Assembly: GCA_036873135.1 (NCBI GenBank)
Contig: JAPTYO010000002.1
Coordinates: 18,750,452 to 18,814,451, forward strand
Length of the DNA stretch: 64,000 nt
Direction: 5' to 3'
Origin: Clarkia xantiana subsp. parviflora
Taxonomy: Eukaryota > Streptophyta > Magnoliopsida > Myrtales > Onagraceae
How positions within the stretch are numbered: position 1 is the stretch's first letter; every line of letters starts with the position of its first letter. The translations under genes and the position numbers were made by a program. This document shows, in pieces, positions 1-11,567 of this stretch. The notes under the pieces are model-generated. The model did not search any database. It was not told the DNA's origin and saw only the letters and a list, made by a program, of their open reading frames with translations.

Positions 1-14
1 TAATGCTTTTATAT

Positions 15-1350
15 AATTTCTAGGGTTAATAAACAAATTGCTACATGAACTTTGGCCCTCTTACAAATCGCTACCTCGACTTTTAATTTTGAAAATTAGC
101 TACCTCAACTTTGAAATTCAGATCATATCGTTACCTCAGTCAATTTTTTGTCAATTTAGAAAGAATTGAACCACATGTGTTTTTTTAAATATTTTTCTTC
201 CAAAAATGTCATTGTCTCTCTTCCTTGCCTCCTTGCGTGAACATATTTCACCATATTCTCTCTGTTATCATCATTGCTTTATTATTTTATTCTATGTCGT
301 ATGTATATCTTCAATTCCAAAAGTTCAGACAAACTTCTACATTACTAATTAACAATTCCTCCATCAAAACAAGTTGCAGAATCTAAAAGTTGTTTTGTTG
401 TTGTTTTGATGCAGTAATAGTGTTTTCATTGTTTTTTTTTCCGCTTTTGCTTATGCAATTTTTAGTTCGGTTTTAATTATATTACGTATAGGTTATGTGT
501 TATTTTGCTGTGTTATCTTGCTGCAGTAAATATGTTGTATCATTGCTGTTTTTTTTTCACTTTTTGCTGCTGCAATTTTCACTATTACGATGTTTACTTT
601 TTGTTATTTTGTTGTTGAATCATAGCGAATATTTTTCGTTATTCTGTTGTTCAATTGCTTCCAACGAAAGGGGTCTGGGTATTTGTGGATCAAAGTCATA
701 AAAAAGTAATACGTCCTTAAAATATAATACAAATTAAGTTAAATTCACTCCACCTACTAGCATTTTCAGCATTTGCACAAACAGATAAGATAATAATAAG
801 AGATAAAAGAGAAGTTGAAACACTTGAAAGAGACAACTTTAAATCTGTATCTATGTCTGGTATACTTGGAACTAACATCAAAACAATTTGAATTCCGTTA
901 TATTTTCATTAGGATATTATTATATATGTCATTTGCAAATTCCATGCATAATTTTCAGGTGAACAGAGCAAGTATAGCGGCGAAGTTAACCTTTTTTTTA
1001 TGGTGGAATTGTTAATTAGTAATACAGAAGTTTGTCTGAAATCTTGGAATTGAAGATACACATACGACATAGAAGAAAATAATAAAGCAAAGATGATAAT
1101 GGAGAGAAGATGGTGAAGTATGTTCACACAAGGAGGCAAGGAATAAAGACAATGGCATTTTTGGAAGAAAAATATTTGAAAAAAACACATGTGGTTTAAT
1201 TCTGTCTAAATTGACAAAAAATTGACTGATGTAGCGATTTGATATGAAGTTCAAAGTTGAGGTAGCTAATTTTCAAAATCAAAAGTTGAGGTAGCGATTT
1301 GTAAACGGGTCAAAGTTCAGGTAGCAATTTGGTTATTAACCCTAATTTCT
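15..1350. mobile_element. Non-autonomous Mutator-like element (MITE) with long inverted ends
   Basis: The element proper is 22-1343. Its left arm (22-359) and right arm (1005-1343) are inverted copies of about 338 bp, both starting AGGGTTAATAA or a close variant. It is flanked by the direct repeat AATTTCT (15-21 and 1344-1350), which reads as a target-site duplication. The centre (about 360-1004) is AT-rich and has no credible coding sequence, so it cannot supply its own transposase. Long arms and a duplication of about 7-9 bp fit the Mutator-like superfamily; this is inference, since no transposase is present. A related, broken copy starts at 54353. Confidence 0.75.
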
Positions 1351-2300
1351 AATTATTAAAGGTGTCACATAGACGTTTAAGTACACTTTAAGAAATATTT
1401 AAATTTAGGATTTAGTTAAATTATTTTTCTCCCAATGATTTTACTATCTTCCTTAAACATATTTTATTATTAAACATCTCATAAGCATCAATAAGCTATT
1501 AGCGTTAATTATAAAATTAATTAATTTTGATTTAAAAAATAGGATATGTTATAATGTGTCTACATAATGTATTCCTTAAATTTAAAAATACCTTATGTAA
1601 AAATGTGTGGGTCTCATTTTTAAAGAATGTTATGTAAATTCATTGTAAATACTTTTTTCATGCATTACATAAAAACACATGATAGACCCACACTTATGCA
1701 ATACTATGTAAAGTCATTGTGGATGCTCTTAGGCAGATAACATGCTTCTCTCTGCCCAACGTCGCGACGAAGAAGGCCTTTATTTGCATGTCAGCTGCAC
1801 TCGTGCCGAAAATTAATAATTTCGGTAATGGTCTTCACATCTGCCCATATAGAACCTTTTATCTACACTTATCTTCATACAACTCTAAAAATACGCTCCT
1901 CAATTGCATATGAATTTTTTTTTATTTTATCTTCAAAATATATAACATAATTTTTCAATGGTTAATCGTGATGAAGGTAGTCCCCTCCAAGACTTAGTCG
2001 ACACTGAAAGGAATATGTAGACGTTTTCGTTCTCTACCAGGAACACTAACAGGGCAGGCTTTACCCATGAAAATACAATAATTTTTCTATGCATATAAAA
2101 TGATCTATTGAAGCGTATATTACAATGTAAGATAATAGAATGCGTAAATAGATTATACTGCTGAAATATTAAAAAAAAAATTGAAATTTTATTAACAAAA
2201 TATTTAAAATAAATTAAATATCCAAAATAGTACAAAAAATTAAATTTAATTAAGAATACCTTAAAAAAAAAGTATGTAAATATGTCTTTATATCTTAAAA
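1351..2300. other. AT-rich intergenic stretch with a possible MITE remnant
   Basis: No gene recognised. Around 1550-1732 the sequence ends in GGATGCTCTTA, the inverse of the GAGCAT end typical of Harbinger-like MITEs flanked by TAA. Similar motif runs recur near 7040-7110 and 7740-7860, so this may be an old, degenerate MITE. I could not fix its left end. Short open frames here have no recognisable protein. Confidence 0.3.
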
Positions 2301-3068
2301 ATTCATATTATAATAAACGAACCAAATGAAGCTTAGGATTCCAGCAAGAAACGCGGGATATCTGGAGCATTCCATAGTATGGTTACATTGGTTGTCGCAG
2401 TGCTGTTAAAAACCTTGTGCGCAAAATGAATAGAGTTTTTAGGTACAACATAAACAATATACGAAAGCATAGTAATTAAAGTTCTAATATCATCGACGAC
2501 CTCAAACAAGGAAGGTTTGCAAGCCGCAGATGTGGATTCCATCTTATTCAGCAACGTGGTTGAGTCAATAAACAAGACTCTAGACTCCGGTAAATGTGAC
2601 ATTGCTAACAGTAATCCTGCTATACAAGCTAATCATTTCGCCAAAACTGAGTCTATTTTGAAAGCCGAGTTGATGGAGACTGCAGAAATCCTCCCAGATT
2701 GTTTGTACAAAATGGCATGCCCAAAAAAAAGTATTTAAATGGTCTCGTACAGTCCCATCATAAATAAGTACAGAATTGGCAAGTGGTGGGGCGTGTCATT
2801 TGTGTAGAAATTAGGGGGATAATTACTACAGAAACAAAAACACATGATACATGCTTTGTAACTAATTACGCAGCGAAAATGGTGCACATACATATAATGC
2901 TTCCGTAGTCCCGGAAACGTGACAGGGAAGTTCACGGTCTGCCGGACGGCTCCTGTAGGAACTCTTGTGAAGGAGCAATCTATGAGGAATAGTCTCCACA
3001 ACAAAGCCTCTTTTCAATCGGTCACTAGGATGGATCTACGGGTAAATTGCTCAAAGCAATTTGGCACC
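2301..3068. other. Intergenic, no recognised gene
   Basis: Short open frames occur on both strands (for example 2333-2602 on the minus strand), but I recognise no domain in them and they have no convincing splice context. The stretch could hold a worn gene fragment. I see nothing I can name. Confidence 0.3.
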
Positions 3069-3397
3069 TGTTGGTCTTGTTGATGTTCGGCCGAAATTTA
3101 GTGTTGGGGAGGAGAGATTTCTTTTGTCTCAACTAAAAGGGATGTAAGTTATTAACCCCAAATAAATCTCTAACACTCTCTATTTATAAGAGTATGTGGG
3201 CAAAACCCACCTAGTGTATTAACACTAGTTCGGCCAGCCATGTTAAAGGGAGGAGACCCAATTTTGGGCATCTCATGTCAATTGGGATTTAGGCCTAGTC
3301 CAAAATTCATAATGTGACATTGCCCATTTAACACTTAGGATGTTGGGCTTATATTAAATGGCTCCTATTTCGGTGCTCCATTGACAAAATGCCAACA
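3069..3397 (+). repeat. Possible solo LTR
   Basis: This 329-bp block starts TGTTGG and ends CCAACA, the perfect inverted ends expected of a plant LTR. It contains a TATA-like tatttataag near 3180. The flanking five bases (gcacc on the left, gtttg on the right) do not match, so no target-site duplication is visible. No partner LTR, primer site or polyprotein was seen nearby. A solo LTR left by recombination or a fragment is the simplest reading, but the call rests only on the ends and the TATA box. Confidence 0.4.
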
Positions 3398-4105
3398 GTT
3401 TGTAGGCTATGGGTTTGTCGATCTTGGGGGGCCTTGGTTGGCCGGAGCACAAAGAAGTGCATTAGCATTATCAGTAACAATATTAGCAATAAAACTGAAT
3501 ACTGAGTAAGCATCAGTTTTTTTACACGAAACTATAAGTGTTCCGTTCTGGCTAAATCCCCACATAATCAAGCATTTTTGTACAAATAGTTCTTGCGCTT
3601 GGTAAGACTGATGTGTGGAGCTCCTACTATTAAACAACCATATGATTGCCATTATGAACAGTGTATTAGATGGGTATACGCCTAAGCTAGACCCAAACCA
3701 AATTCTCTGAGTAAACGGAGAAGCCCAAATAAGGTGATCTCAAGTTAAAGGTGACACTTTGGGTTAAAGGAGGAAATCCGTCAGTGAAGATTCTACCCAA
3801 AAGGCAGTCCCATTGCAATCTTTCTAGCGGGCCAAATTTCTTCCATGGAGAAAAACTAGCGATCATGGAGGTAGCTCACGAAGACCTCTGCTATTCTGAG
3901 ATGAGCAGCGAATTTATAAAATAATATACGGATTTAACAGTGTAAATACCAGTATCATTATGAAGATAAAGGAACTAGTCCGATGTTTGAAAGATAGGTA
4001 ACTAACTATGCAAAACATGCCCAATTTTATTTCTCCACAATGCTCTCTGTTCAACTTTTACATAACAACAACAATAAGATCCTAAACTTAAAAGGATCCC
4101 GACCA
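3398..4105. other. Intergenic plus 3' flank of the Agenet/ENT gene
   Basis: No gene recognised between the possible solo LTR and the stop codon at 4106. The part from about 4020 to 4105 is probably the 3'UTR of the gene transcribed leftward. The open frame at 3407-3652 on the minus strand has no recognised domain. Confidence 0.3.
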
Positions 4106-5284
4106 CTATCTAGAATTTACTCCACCAGAAATCAAGTTCCTAAGCTCTATCAAATGTTCATCATTTGATATATGAAGCCAAAGACGAAGATTCGTCAATA
4201 ACGACTCTTGTTCCCAACTTATAGACCCAGAAGCATATAGTGCAGCTAGAGTGCCACGATAAGCATCCAACTCTAACCTGTGTATTTCTGTAGCCACTTC
4301 CTCCACAGGGGCCGAACAAGATTCAGCATCACTCGAACACCCATACCCATGAAGAAACTTACTGGGGCTGTCGCCGTTAATACTGCAACTACCAACACTA
4401 GCATCTGTATCAGAATCATAGTGTTCAAAGTATTTGAATTGTAAATCAGACCCGTTTGGCTCTTCCTTTGGTCTTTCATCATATCGAATTCTTTTACTAC
4501 TAAAGTAAGAATGTGCACCCAGAAATTGTCTCGGGTAAGAATTAGCATCTACCTTTTCGAGTGAGACCAACCTTTGGTTCGCACTATCATTGCCTGTTGC
4601 TTTCATTTGGGAAGAGCAATGTGGTGATGCTCTCTTTAGGGTTCTACATGATACAATATGAGATTCCTGAAACCCGACATTGTTTTGAGCTGCAATCTTA
4701 TCGTTCTTCAACCTTGAATCAAATGGAACAGGTAATTCAGAGCTTGAGTTCTGATAACCATTCGAAGTTCCAGTTTTTGAACTTCCAAATCCCTGAACAA
4801 TCATATATTATAAAGCTTTTTAATACAATTGACGATTTGAGTATACACAAAAATTTTGCATAGCAAATAAGTTAAATTGATGAGCTACCTTTTTCAAAAT
4901 AACCCATCCATTGCCGAGCCAAGACTGACGAACACGAATTTGGGATCTTCTGGCTTTGAGTTCTTTACAGGATCCAAGAAGTCTGATTTTACAGTACTTT
5001 CTACCACTATCCTGCAAAACTGTAGCTGCTTTCCATGAGGCGTTATCAAACACCTCCACGAGATCACCAACATCAAAGAAATCTACATGAACTACAGTGG
5101 GAGGAAGGAGCCTGATTTTTTTCCTGGAAACTTTCTCAACAATCATCTCTTCTCCGATATTCAATGGATCGTACTTAACCAGGCAAGAACTTCGTGTAGC
5201 TGAAACAATCTCAGCAAGACGCCATGAAAACTCTTCTGAATCCCTGCAAAGAACCTCCACCTTACTCCCTATATGCAGTTTCAT
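4106..5284 (-). CDS. Agenet/Tudor-like and ENT domain protein
   Basis: The gene is read as two coding exons, 5284-4889 and 4792-4106, joined in phase 0 by a GT-AG intron of 96 bp, giving 360 residues. Residues 1-58 and about 66-122 form a tandem Agenet (plant Tudor-like) pair; the first starts KLHIGSKVEVLCRD and the second has the FDVGDLVEVF motif. The middle (about 133-290) is low-complexity and rich in Ser and charged residues. Residues about 295-357 form an ENT domain (EVATEIHRLELDAYRG, then helices ending in HLIELRNLIS). Plant proteins with this order are chromatin- or nucleic-acid-associated proteins related to EMSY-like factors, and a nuclear role in reading modified histones is inferred from the family. 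The ATG at 5284 directly precedes the first Agenet strand. A 5'UTR intron lies upstream. Nothing indicates decay. Confidence 0.85.
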
Positions 5285-5990
5285 TGCATTTAACGATTAC
5301 AAGCACCTGTAACCAGCAATAACCAAAATTTTATCATCTTCCTAGCCAAAGATTAGATAAAGAACATCACTGATAAGAAATAGGATTTCTTCAATTAATC
5401 AAAACAACCAATGATTCTCATGCATGATATGGAAAAGAATCTAAGCATCGACATGACCATTAATAACCAGTCATCATGCGTTGGTCAATCGAGAAAGAAG
5501 ATGAAGCTTGGTTTATCCAAACAAATCAGTCCAGAACAATCTAGCAAGTGATTGACCTCTTAGAATGGCAAATGAACGATATTATAACTAGATCTGAAGC
5601 ATAAACTCTGATCTGTCTGCTGTAACTTAGTTCAATGCGAGTTATTTGAAAAAAATACTGAAATGCACAGATGAGAACGACAAACAATTGTCAGGAACAA
5701 AAATATCGCAGCAAACCTTCTCGTAGTTTACAGAACATTTCAGCGGAAAATTTGTAAGCAATTACATAAAGATTTCAGATGACAATAAGGGAGGAAATGA
5801 TCGACGATCGACTAAACTGACCTCAGGATGTGATTCTGCAAGGCCGATTCTCTGAAAGCCCTAATTTGATTGCAGTATATCTGGTGAGATTGCAGATTTC
5901 CTGGTGATTGAAAGGGAAATTTGAAAGCTAGGGTTTGTGAGAGGATTTAGAGTTCATCAAAGTAAAATTCCTGAATTTATATATATCCCC
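5285..5990 (-). promoter_or_regulatory. 5'UTR with intron and TATA box of the Agenet/ENT gene
   Basis: A leader intron is supported at 5821-5307: donor GAG|GTCAG at 5822/5821 and acceptor TTACAG|GTGC at 5307/5306. This puts 22 nt of leader in front of the ATG at 5284 plus an upstream leader exon of roughly 5822-5950. A TATA box (TATATATAAA in minus orientation) sits at about 5976-5986. Leader introns are common in plant nuclear genes and often raise expression. Confidence 0.55.
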
Positions 5991-7169
5991 ATTTTCTTTT
6001 ATTTTATTTATATTTATATTTATATTTTCTGATTATCTTTTTGTATTTTTGATTCCATTCCAATTTCCATTCCTAACCAGAAAAAGTGAAGGGGGTGCGT
6101 ATTGCGCATACCTTCCGTCAATACCTAATTCTTGTTTTGTTGGTTCAGGTGATGCCAAATTACGCAATTGCCCATACTTCTTTTTGAGTTGAGCCATTGT
6201 AATCCTTGACCTTCTACATTGATACATTTCGATCCCAATTCTTTAAATTCATCAAGTTATTTATCCCCGATCTCTAACTTTTTATTGATACATACATATA
6301 TACATCCAATTCTTTCACTTTTTTTCTTTTGCATCCTCATGCAGTGGTTGCGATCCTAGTACACGAACCTACATTCAATTGAGTTGCAATTAAATTATAG
6401 AATTAATAGTTACGAAATGAATAGTAAAAACGTCTATTAAAAAATAAACATTATCTGATTACCATATGTTATCTATCATGCCATGCACAAATTGCTCAAA
6501 ATGGACGTTAATAAGAGTTCTCTTGTTCTAGCTTTCGAGAACCCAGCTCAAAATTCCAAACTTGCAAGCCAAGCTACCATATCTGGCCAAAACTGTCAAT
6601 GATGTATGTATTAGGGAGCGTGTCAAGCAACTTAATAATATATATATAGAGAGATCCCTAATATATATGTAAATAATTATATATATTATATAATAAGGTA
6701 ATAAATAACGTAAGGACAAAGAAGAACATCTTTCTTCATGTATACATATTGGTAATAATACACCCGACAAAGTGTTTTTCCAACAGCTTAATGACAGCAG
6801 GTAAAAAGATTAACTATCTTTTTTTGCAAATTATTTATAAAAAATAAAAAAATTGTTTTAAAGTTACTGTCGCGTACGATGTGCATAGATTCTAACGTTT
6901 GCCCTTTTTTTTTGCCAATAACGTTTGCCATATTTTGTACAGCTTATTCTGAAGAAAATAAATGGGTATAATTTCTCTAACGTGATCATCAATGTAGTGA
7001 AAAGACAAGGTCCACACCAAACTTTTATTAATCACACATTTTACCCAAAAAATGTATGGGATGTAAATCTTACCCAGTTAAAGCATCCACAAGGGTAATT
7101 ACGTAACATTACTTACACGTCAATCCAACATATTTTCTTATTTAAAGTGCAGAAAAATGTGGAACAATC
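5991..7169. other. AT-rich intergenic, no gene seen
   Basis: The stretch holds simple AT runs (around 6640-6700) and short open frames with no recognisable protein. A piece near 7040-7110 resembles the MITE-like sequence at 1550-1732. No RNA gene was recognised. Confidence 0.35.
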
Positions 7170-7757
7170 AGTGACGAATCCAGGACTAAGAGTTAGTGAG
7201 TGCATAATAATTTTTATACATTAAAAATGTATATCGAATCAAAGAGTATTTCTAGTCAAACTAACAAATTTTATCCTAAAGAATTTGTTATAGTACAATT
7301 ATATATCCACATAATAATGAATAAAAGAAAACTTTAATCACTAATTAAAATTGATTGCGGTACAGTCTTGATCAATCGAATTAAGAAACGATTAATTAGA
7401 ATGACATAAATAAAACTTAATTATGTTTTTCTGTTATAAAAACGCTTACAAAATTGCATTTTTTTTTGTCAATCGTGTATAAAGAAAAAAAAATTAAAGA
7501 GAAAAAGAAATGATAATATTTTGTTTACTTGGTAAAAGTAAAATACTTGTCACAAGTAAAAGTGTGGAGAGTGGAAATTGAACTGTGGATGAAACAAATT
7601 AAGATGAGAGTGCAAAATCAACCGGACTATAGAGAACATGTGTCATTTGAAATTATTATATGGGTCCCTATTGATAATTACTATTTTTTTCTGATAGCTC
7701 GATCAAGTTAAGCAGTGTTCTATGACCTCGTATTTAATTACATAAATCTATCATTGT
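7170..7757. mobile_element. Degenerate MITE, same family as 41721-42663
   Basis: The left end AGTGACGAATCCAGGAC (from 7170) matches the left end of the better preserved element at 41721. Inner blocks align in the same order: the tRNA-like part at about 7570-7640, a 'gggtcc' block near 7660, and the 'aagttaagcagtgttc' block near 7710. The right end (about 7757) has diverged and no target-site duplication is visible, so this is an old copy. Confidence 0.6.
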
Positions 7758-8106
7758 AGTTTTACATAGCATTCTTTGAAAACTGAGATCCACCTGTTTT
7801 TACATAATTTATTCATTTAATTTAAGGAGTGCATTATATTACCACGTTATTACACAACCAATTTTTTTAATCTCAAATTAATTTATTCCATAATTAATGA
7901 TAACAGTTTATTGGTGGTTGTTGAAAAAATTAATAATAAAATATATTTATTTATAATATTTACTTATAGTTTATACAAATGTCATATATGGTAACTTTAA
8001 ATAATATAAATGAAAAACAATTGTGATGTATATTTAAAGTTATTTATGACATTTGTATAAGGGGTGGTGTAATTACACCACTCCTTATATTTTGAGATTT
8101 ATTATG
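7758..8106. other. AT-rich spacer with a long perfect-type hairpin
   Basis: At 8056-8072 and 8073-8089 lie two 17-bp arms with one mismatch and no loop, forming a near-perfect palindrome just beyond the truncated end of the receptor-kinase pseudogene. It could be the relic end of an inserted MITE. Nothing else was recognised. Confidence 0.4.
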
Positions 8107-10831
8107 TTAAAGTTGGCAGCATGGTTTCCACCGATCTACAAAGGGACCCAAAACGTTCACTGCATGGCTCATGTTAGGTCTTTGGGAGGGCTCCTCCGCA
8201 GTGCAGTGCCCTGCAAGTTCAGCCACCTTGTAAATCCCCTCTCCACTTTCTTCATCAATAACCGGATTCAGGGTTGGGTCAACGGCCTTCCCCACATCTA
8301 ATCTTTACGGAACCACGTCTCTAAGTGTGACGGTTCGTCCGGCATGGAATCGTTCAACGCTTTCCGACCGGTTATGAGTTCCATTAGAACAACGCCGAAA
8401 GCATAGACATCCACCTTTGCTGTTACCCTCCCTGTCGCTGTAATTGAGCAAGGAAATTAGGTCGGATTTGTGCCTGCGACGCGTTTACATAATTGTTTTA
8501 CGATAATATTTAAATTTAACTTATAAATAATTTAGCGATACTTACTAGCATACTCCGGAACCAAATAACCACAAGTTCCCGCAACACGCGTGTCGACTAA
8601 ATAATATTTCACATCGGGTACGTTCCTAACTAACCCGAAATCCGCCACCTTGGCTCTCATATCGTCGCTAATAAGAATATTCGTCGGCTCTAAGTCCCGG
8701 TGTATGAAACTCTGCTGCGCTAGACTGTGCAAGTATTCAACGCCTTTAGCGATTTCCAAAGCAACTGTCACTCTTTGTTTCCACGTAAGAGGCGCGGTTC
8801 CCCGCTCTTGCCACTTGAACAAGTGCTCAGCCAGTGTCCCCTTTGTCATGTACTCGTACACCAACAGCCTCTCGTCGCCATTGATGCAGTAACCTAGGAG
8901 AGCAACTAAATGCCGGTGTCTAACTTTCGTTAGAACTGAGATCTCAGCCTCGAACTCGTTCATAATTCCGTCGCTAAATGTATTAGCTGCCGCTTCCATT
9001 CTCTTAACCGCAATCGTTCGGCCAATGGTTAACAATTCGCCCTTATAGACGACACCGAATCCGCCTCTTCCTACAATGTTAGCAGCGTTGAAATTATCCG
9101 TTGCTTGCCTCAAAACTTGTATGGGAATCGCAGCGTGTAGTAACCCGCCACTGTCACTGCCGTATTCCAGGGCATTCACCGTGGTAGATTTTCGGGCAAG
9201 AATTGCGTTACGTCTAAAAGATAGAACTACAACTACAAGAACAATAATGAAACCTAGGACTACCCCAACAAAAATCATTACAGTCCTCGAAGAACTTGTT
9301 GCTCGTCGAGTACTTTCAGTGATCTCCTCAATGGTTTTGTTCTCTTTTAGAAGAGGATTACCTGCGTGAACGAATTCAAAAATTAAATTCAGTGGTAAAT
9401 AATTCAAATTCGTAGCACAATGGCCCCATTTTTCCAAGTATATGAAAATGAATCTCCATTCCTGGTTACCTGACACTGAGAAGTTGATCAAAGTTGCCGG
9501 AAGAGGTGGGCTTAGATTGTTGTTAGAAACATCCAAGGTTTTTAGCAACGATAGAGTGGTCAAGCCACTCGGGATCGAACCGGTCAGATTGTTATCTTTC
9601 AAAAGAAGATACTGCAACGAAGTTAGGTTGCTGAAGGCGGGCGAGATGCTCCCTTGTAGATTCCGCTTCGACAAGTTCACAATTGTAGTAACATTGTTTC
9701 CTTCGCAGGTAATGAAACTCCAATTAGAACAAGGGTCTCCCCCAACCCAGGAATCGGCTAGTATGGTGGGAAACCCTAATGCACCTGCAACCTCGAGAAG
9801 GGTCACGACCTGGGAGTCGCAGGGTTGACCGATCGTGTTGCCATCGCAAGTTATTGCCGTCGTAGGTGAGCTTGATCGTGTTGAGCCTTGTAGCTTATTG
9901 TTATCAAGTGACACATTTTGTAACGTGGAGATGGAAAATAATGATGTCGGGATAAGACCCGTCAATTGGTTACCGCGTCGAAGAGATTCTTGCATTGGGA
10001 GAGGTCGGGGATCGGTCCAGAGAACGCGTTCTTCTGAAGCCACACCTAGTACATTATCATACAGTGATAGATTCATAAACTATCAAATGGAGTGATAACA
10101 ACATTTAATTGATTGTAAACAGATGCACACCTGATACAGATCCATGGTGGATAGAACATTGGGCGTTCCAGAAAAACCAGTTCCCGCCTGATTATTCAGC
10201 CACAGATTTCGAATCGACGATCCCGCCAAAGAAGAAGGAAGATTACCCGTCATGGAGTTATACGAAACCCTAAGGTTCTGCAACCTCGGAAGATCACCGA
10301 GGAAATCCAGCAAGCTGCCGTTGATGTTTGCACTGTCTGCATAGAAAGTGACAAGGTTCGTCAACTCAGCCAACACGGCCGGAATCGCCCATGGGCCGAG
10401 GTTCAGGTTGTCGGCGAGGCTGAGAACTTGGAGGCTGCTAAGGCCGTGAAATGATCCATCGGGGATGGACGAGAAGTTGTTGCCACCGTAGAGCTCCTGG
10501 AGGGAACTGAGGTTGGTGAGTGAGGGCAAAGTGCCGCCCAGCGAGTTTTTCTGGAGGGAGAGGATGCGAAGGTTTGAGAGGGAGCCCAGATCGGCGGGAG
10601 AGTGCCGGAGAGAGACTGGGCGGTGAGGTTGATGGTTGTGACCCGCAAGGAGGAGTCGCATAAGACGTGATTCCATGTGCAATACGAGTCTGAGGCTGAC
10701 CAGGTGGAGGGCGTGGGGTTTAGGGCGGCGAGGAGTGATGACATGGCGGCAGAGTCCGCTGACGCCACAATGAAGAAGAGGAAGAGAAGAAGGGTGAAGG
10801 AGAGAACAGAGGGAACTTTGAAGGTGTCCAT
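8107..10831 (-). pseudogene. TMK-type leucine-rich-repeat receptor kinase, disabled
   Basis: Exons in order: 10831-10131, 10045-9470, 9361-8546 and 8437-8107, with GT-AG introns. The product resembles TMK receptor kinases (auxin/cell-wall signalling at the plasma membrane): signal peptide (residues 1-25), leucine-rich repeats split by the non-LRR insert, a second LRR block, a transmembrane helix (TVMIFVGVVLGFIIVLVVVV) and a Ser/Thr kinase (IAVKRM lysine, VADFGL). Damage: a one-base loss near 10593-10597 shifts the frame in the first LRRs; a small deletion near 9975 shifts it again after CKNLFD; a third break lies near 8296; and the protein ends after RWKPC, without the family's C-terminal tail. 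The catalytic loop reads HRDLEPTN instead of HRDLKPTN, replacing a key lysine. Conservation is otherwise high, so loss of function looks fairly recent. Sequencing indels could explain single shifts but not all the defects. Confidence 0.85.
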
Positions 10832-11567
10832 TTTTGGAGAGAAAGAAGCTGTGGCATGTAGTATGTCTTATGCATGTAGTATTTAACTTAGGTTAAGAAC
10901 CTAAAAAGTAAAAACAATCTCAACTGTAGATCATGTTGTTTATCACTATTTCGTATTTAAAATGTTGATATTCGGTGTACTGACTAATAGAATGGTTGAT
11001 TTCCGCATTTTTCTCTTGAAATTGACAAAACAAAAACATGTTTTTTAAGCATCAAATAAGCAAAACTATGAACATAAAATTTGATACTTCATAAAAGTTG
11101 AAAACATCTTTTTATTGTTAAAAACGTCAATTTCAGAAAAAGGGAAAAGCATCAAAACTGATAGATATGACACTGAATATCAACATTTTAAATCTAGGAG
11201 AGCAATTAGCAACATGACATACGGTTGTGACAGTTTTTAAGTTCTTTTAACTTATAATAATAGTATGGATACCACCCATGAGACTGAATCCACGATCGGT
11301 GGCCATTATTTCCACATCAAATATATTGAAATTTGACTAAACATGATGAATATTAGTATGTGAGGTGCAACAGCTGTGTTGAATGGTAAGACTAATGGCA
11401 TGAAAGTGAAATGTCTTTGACTTCTCCCTCCACCGACGAATACAAGTAATTATATCCTACCTCCTACCACTGAGGCATCGTTATCCAATGCAGTGTTAGG
11501 CAGTGAGACCAACTTCTGGGACTTACAGCTTTGATTGGCGATGCCGTGTAGGTTACGGGACAACACA
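10832..11567. other. Intergenic between TMK pseudogene start and DNMT2 stop
   Basis: The left part would hold the promoter of the receptor-kinase pseudogene (transcribed leftward from about 10870). The right part (about 11400-11567) would hold the 3'UTR of DNMT2. No other gene or repeat was recognised. Confidence 0.35.

Noticed and set aside
2333..2738. Overlapping frames on both strands as gene fragments
   Set aside because: Nothing recognisable in either and no conserved motif; left as unassigned sequence.
11424..11490. Last exon of DNMT2 first sought here (weak resemblance)
   Set aside because: A clear last exon with the YALLGNSLS motif and correct phase was found at 11649-11568.
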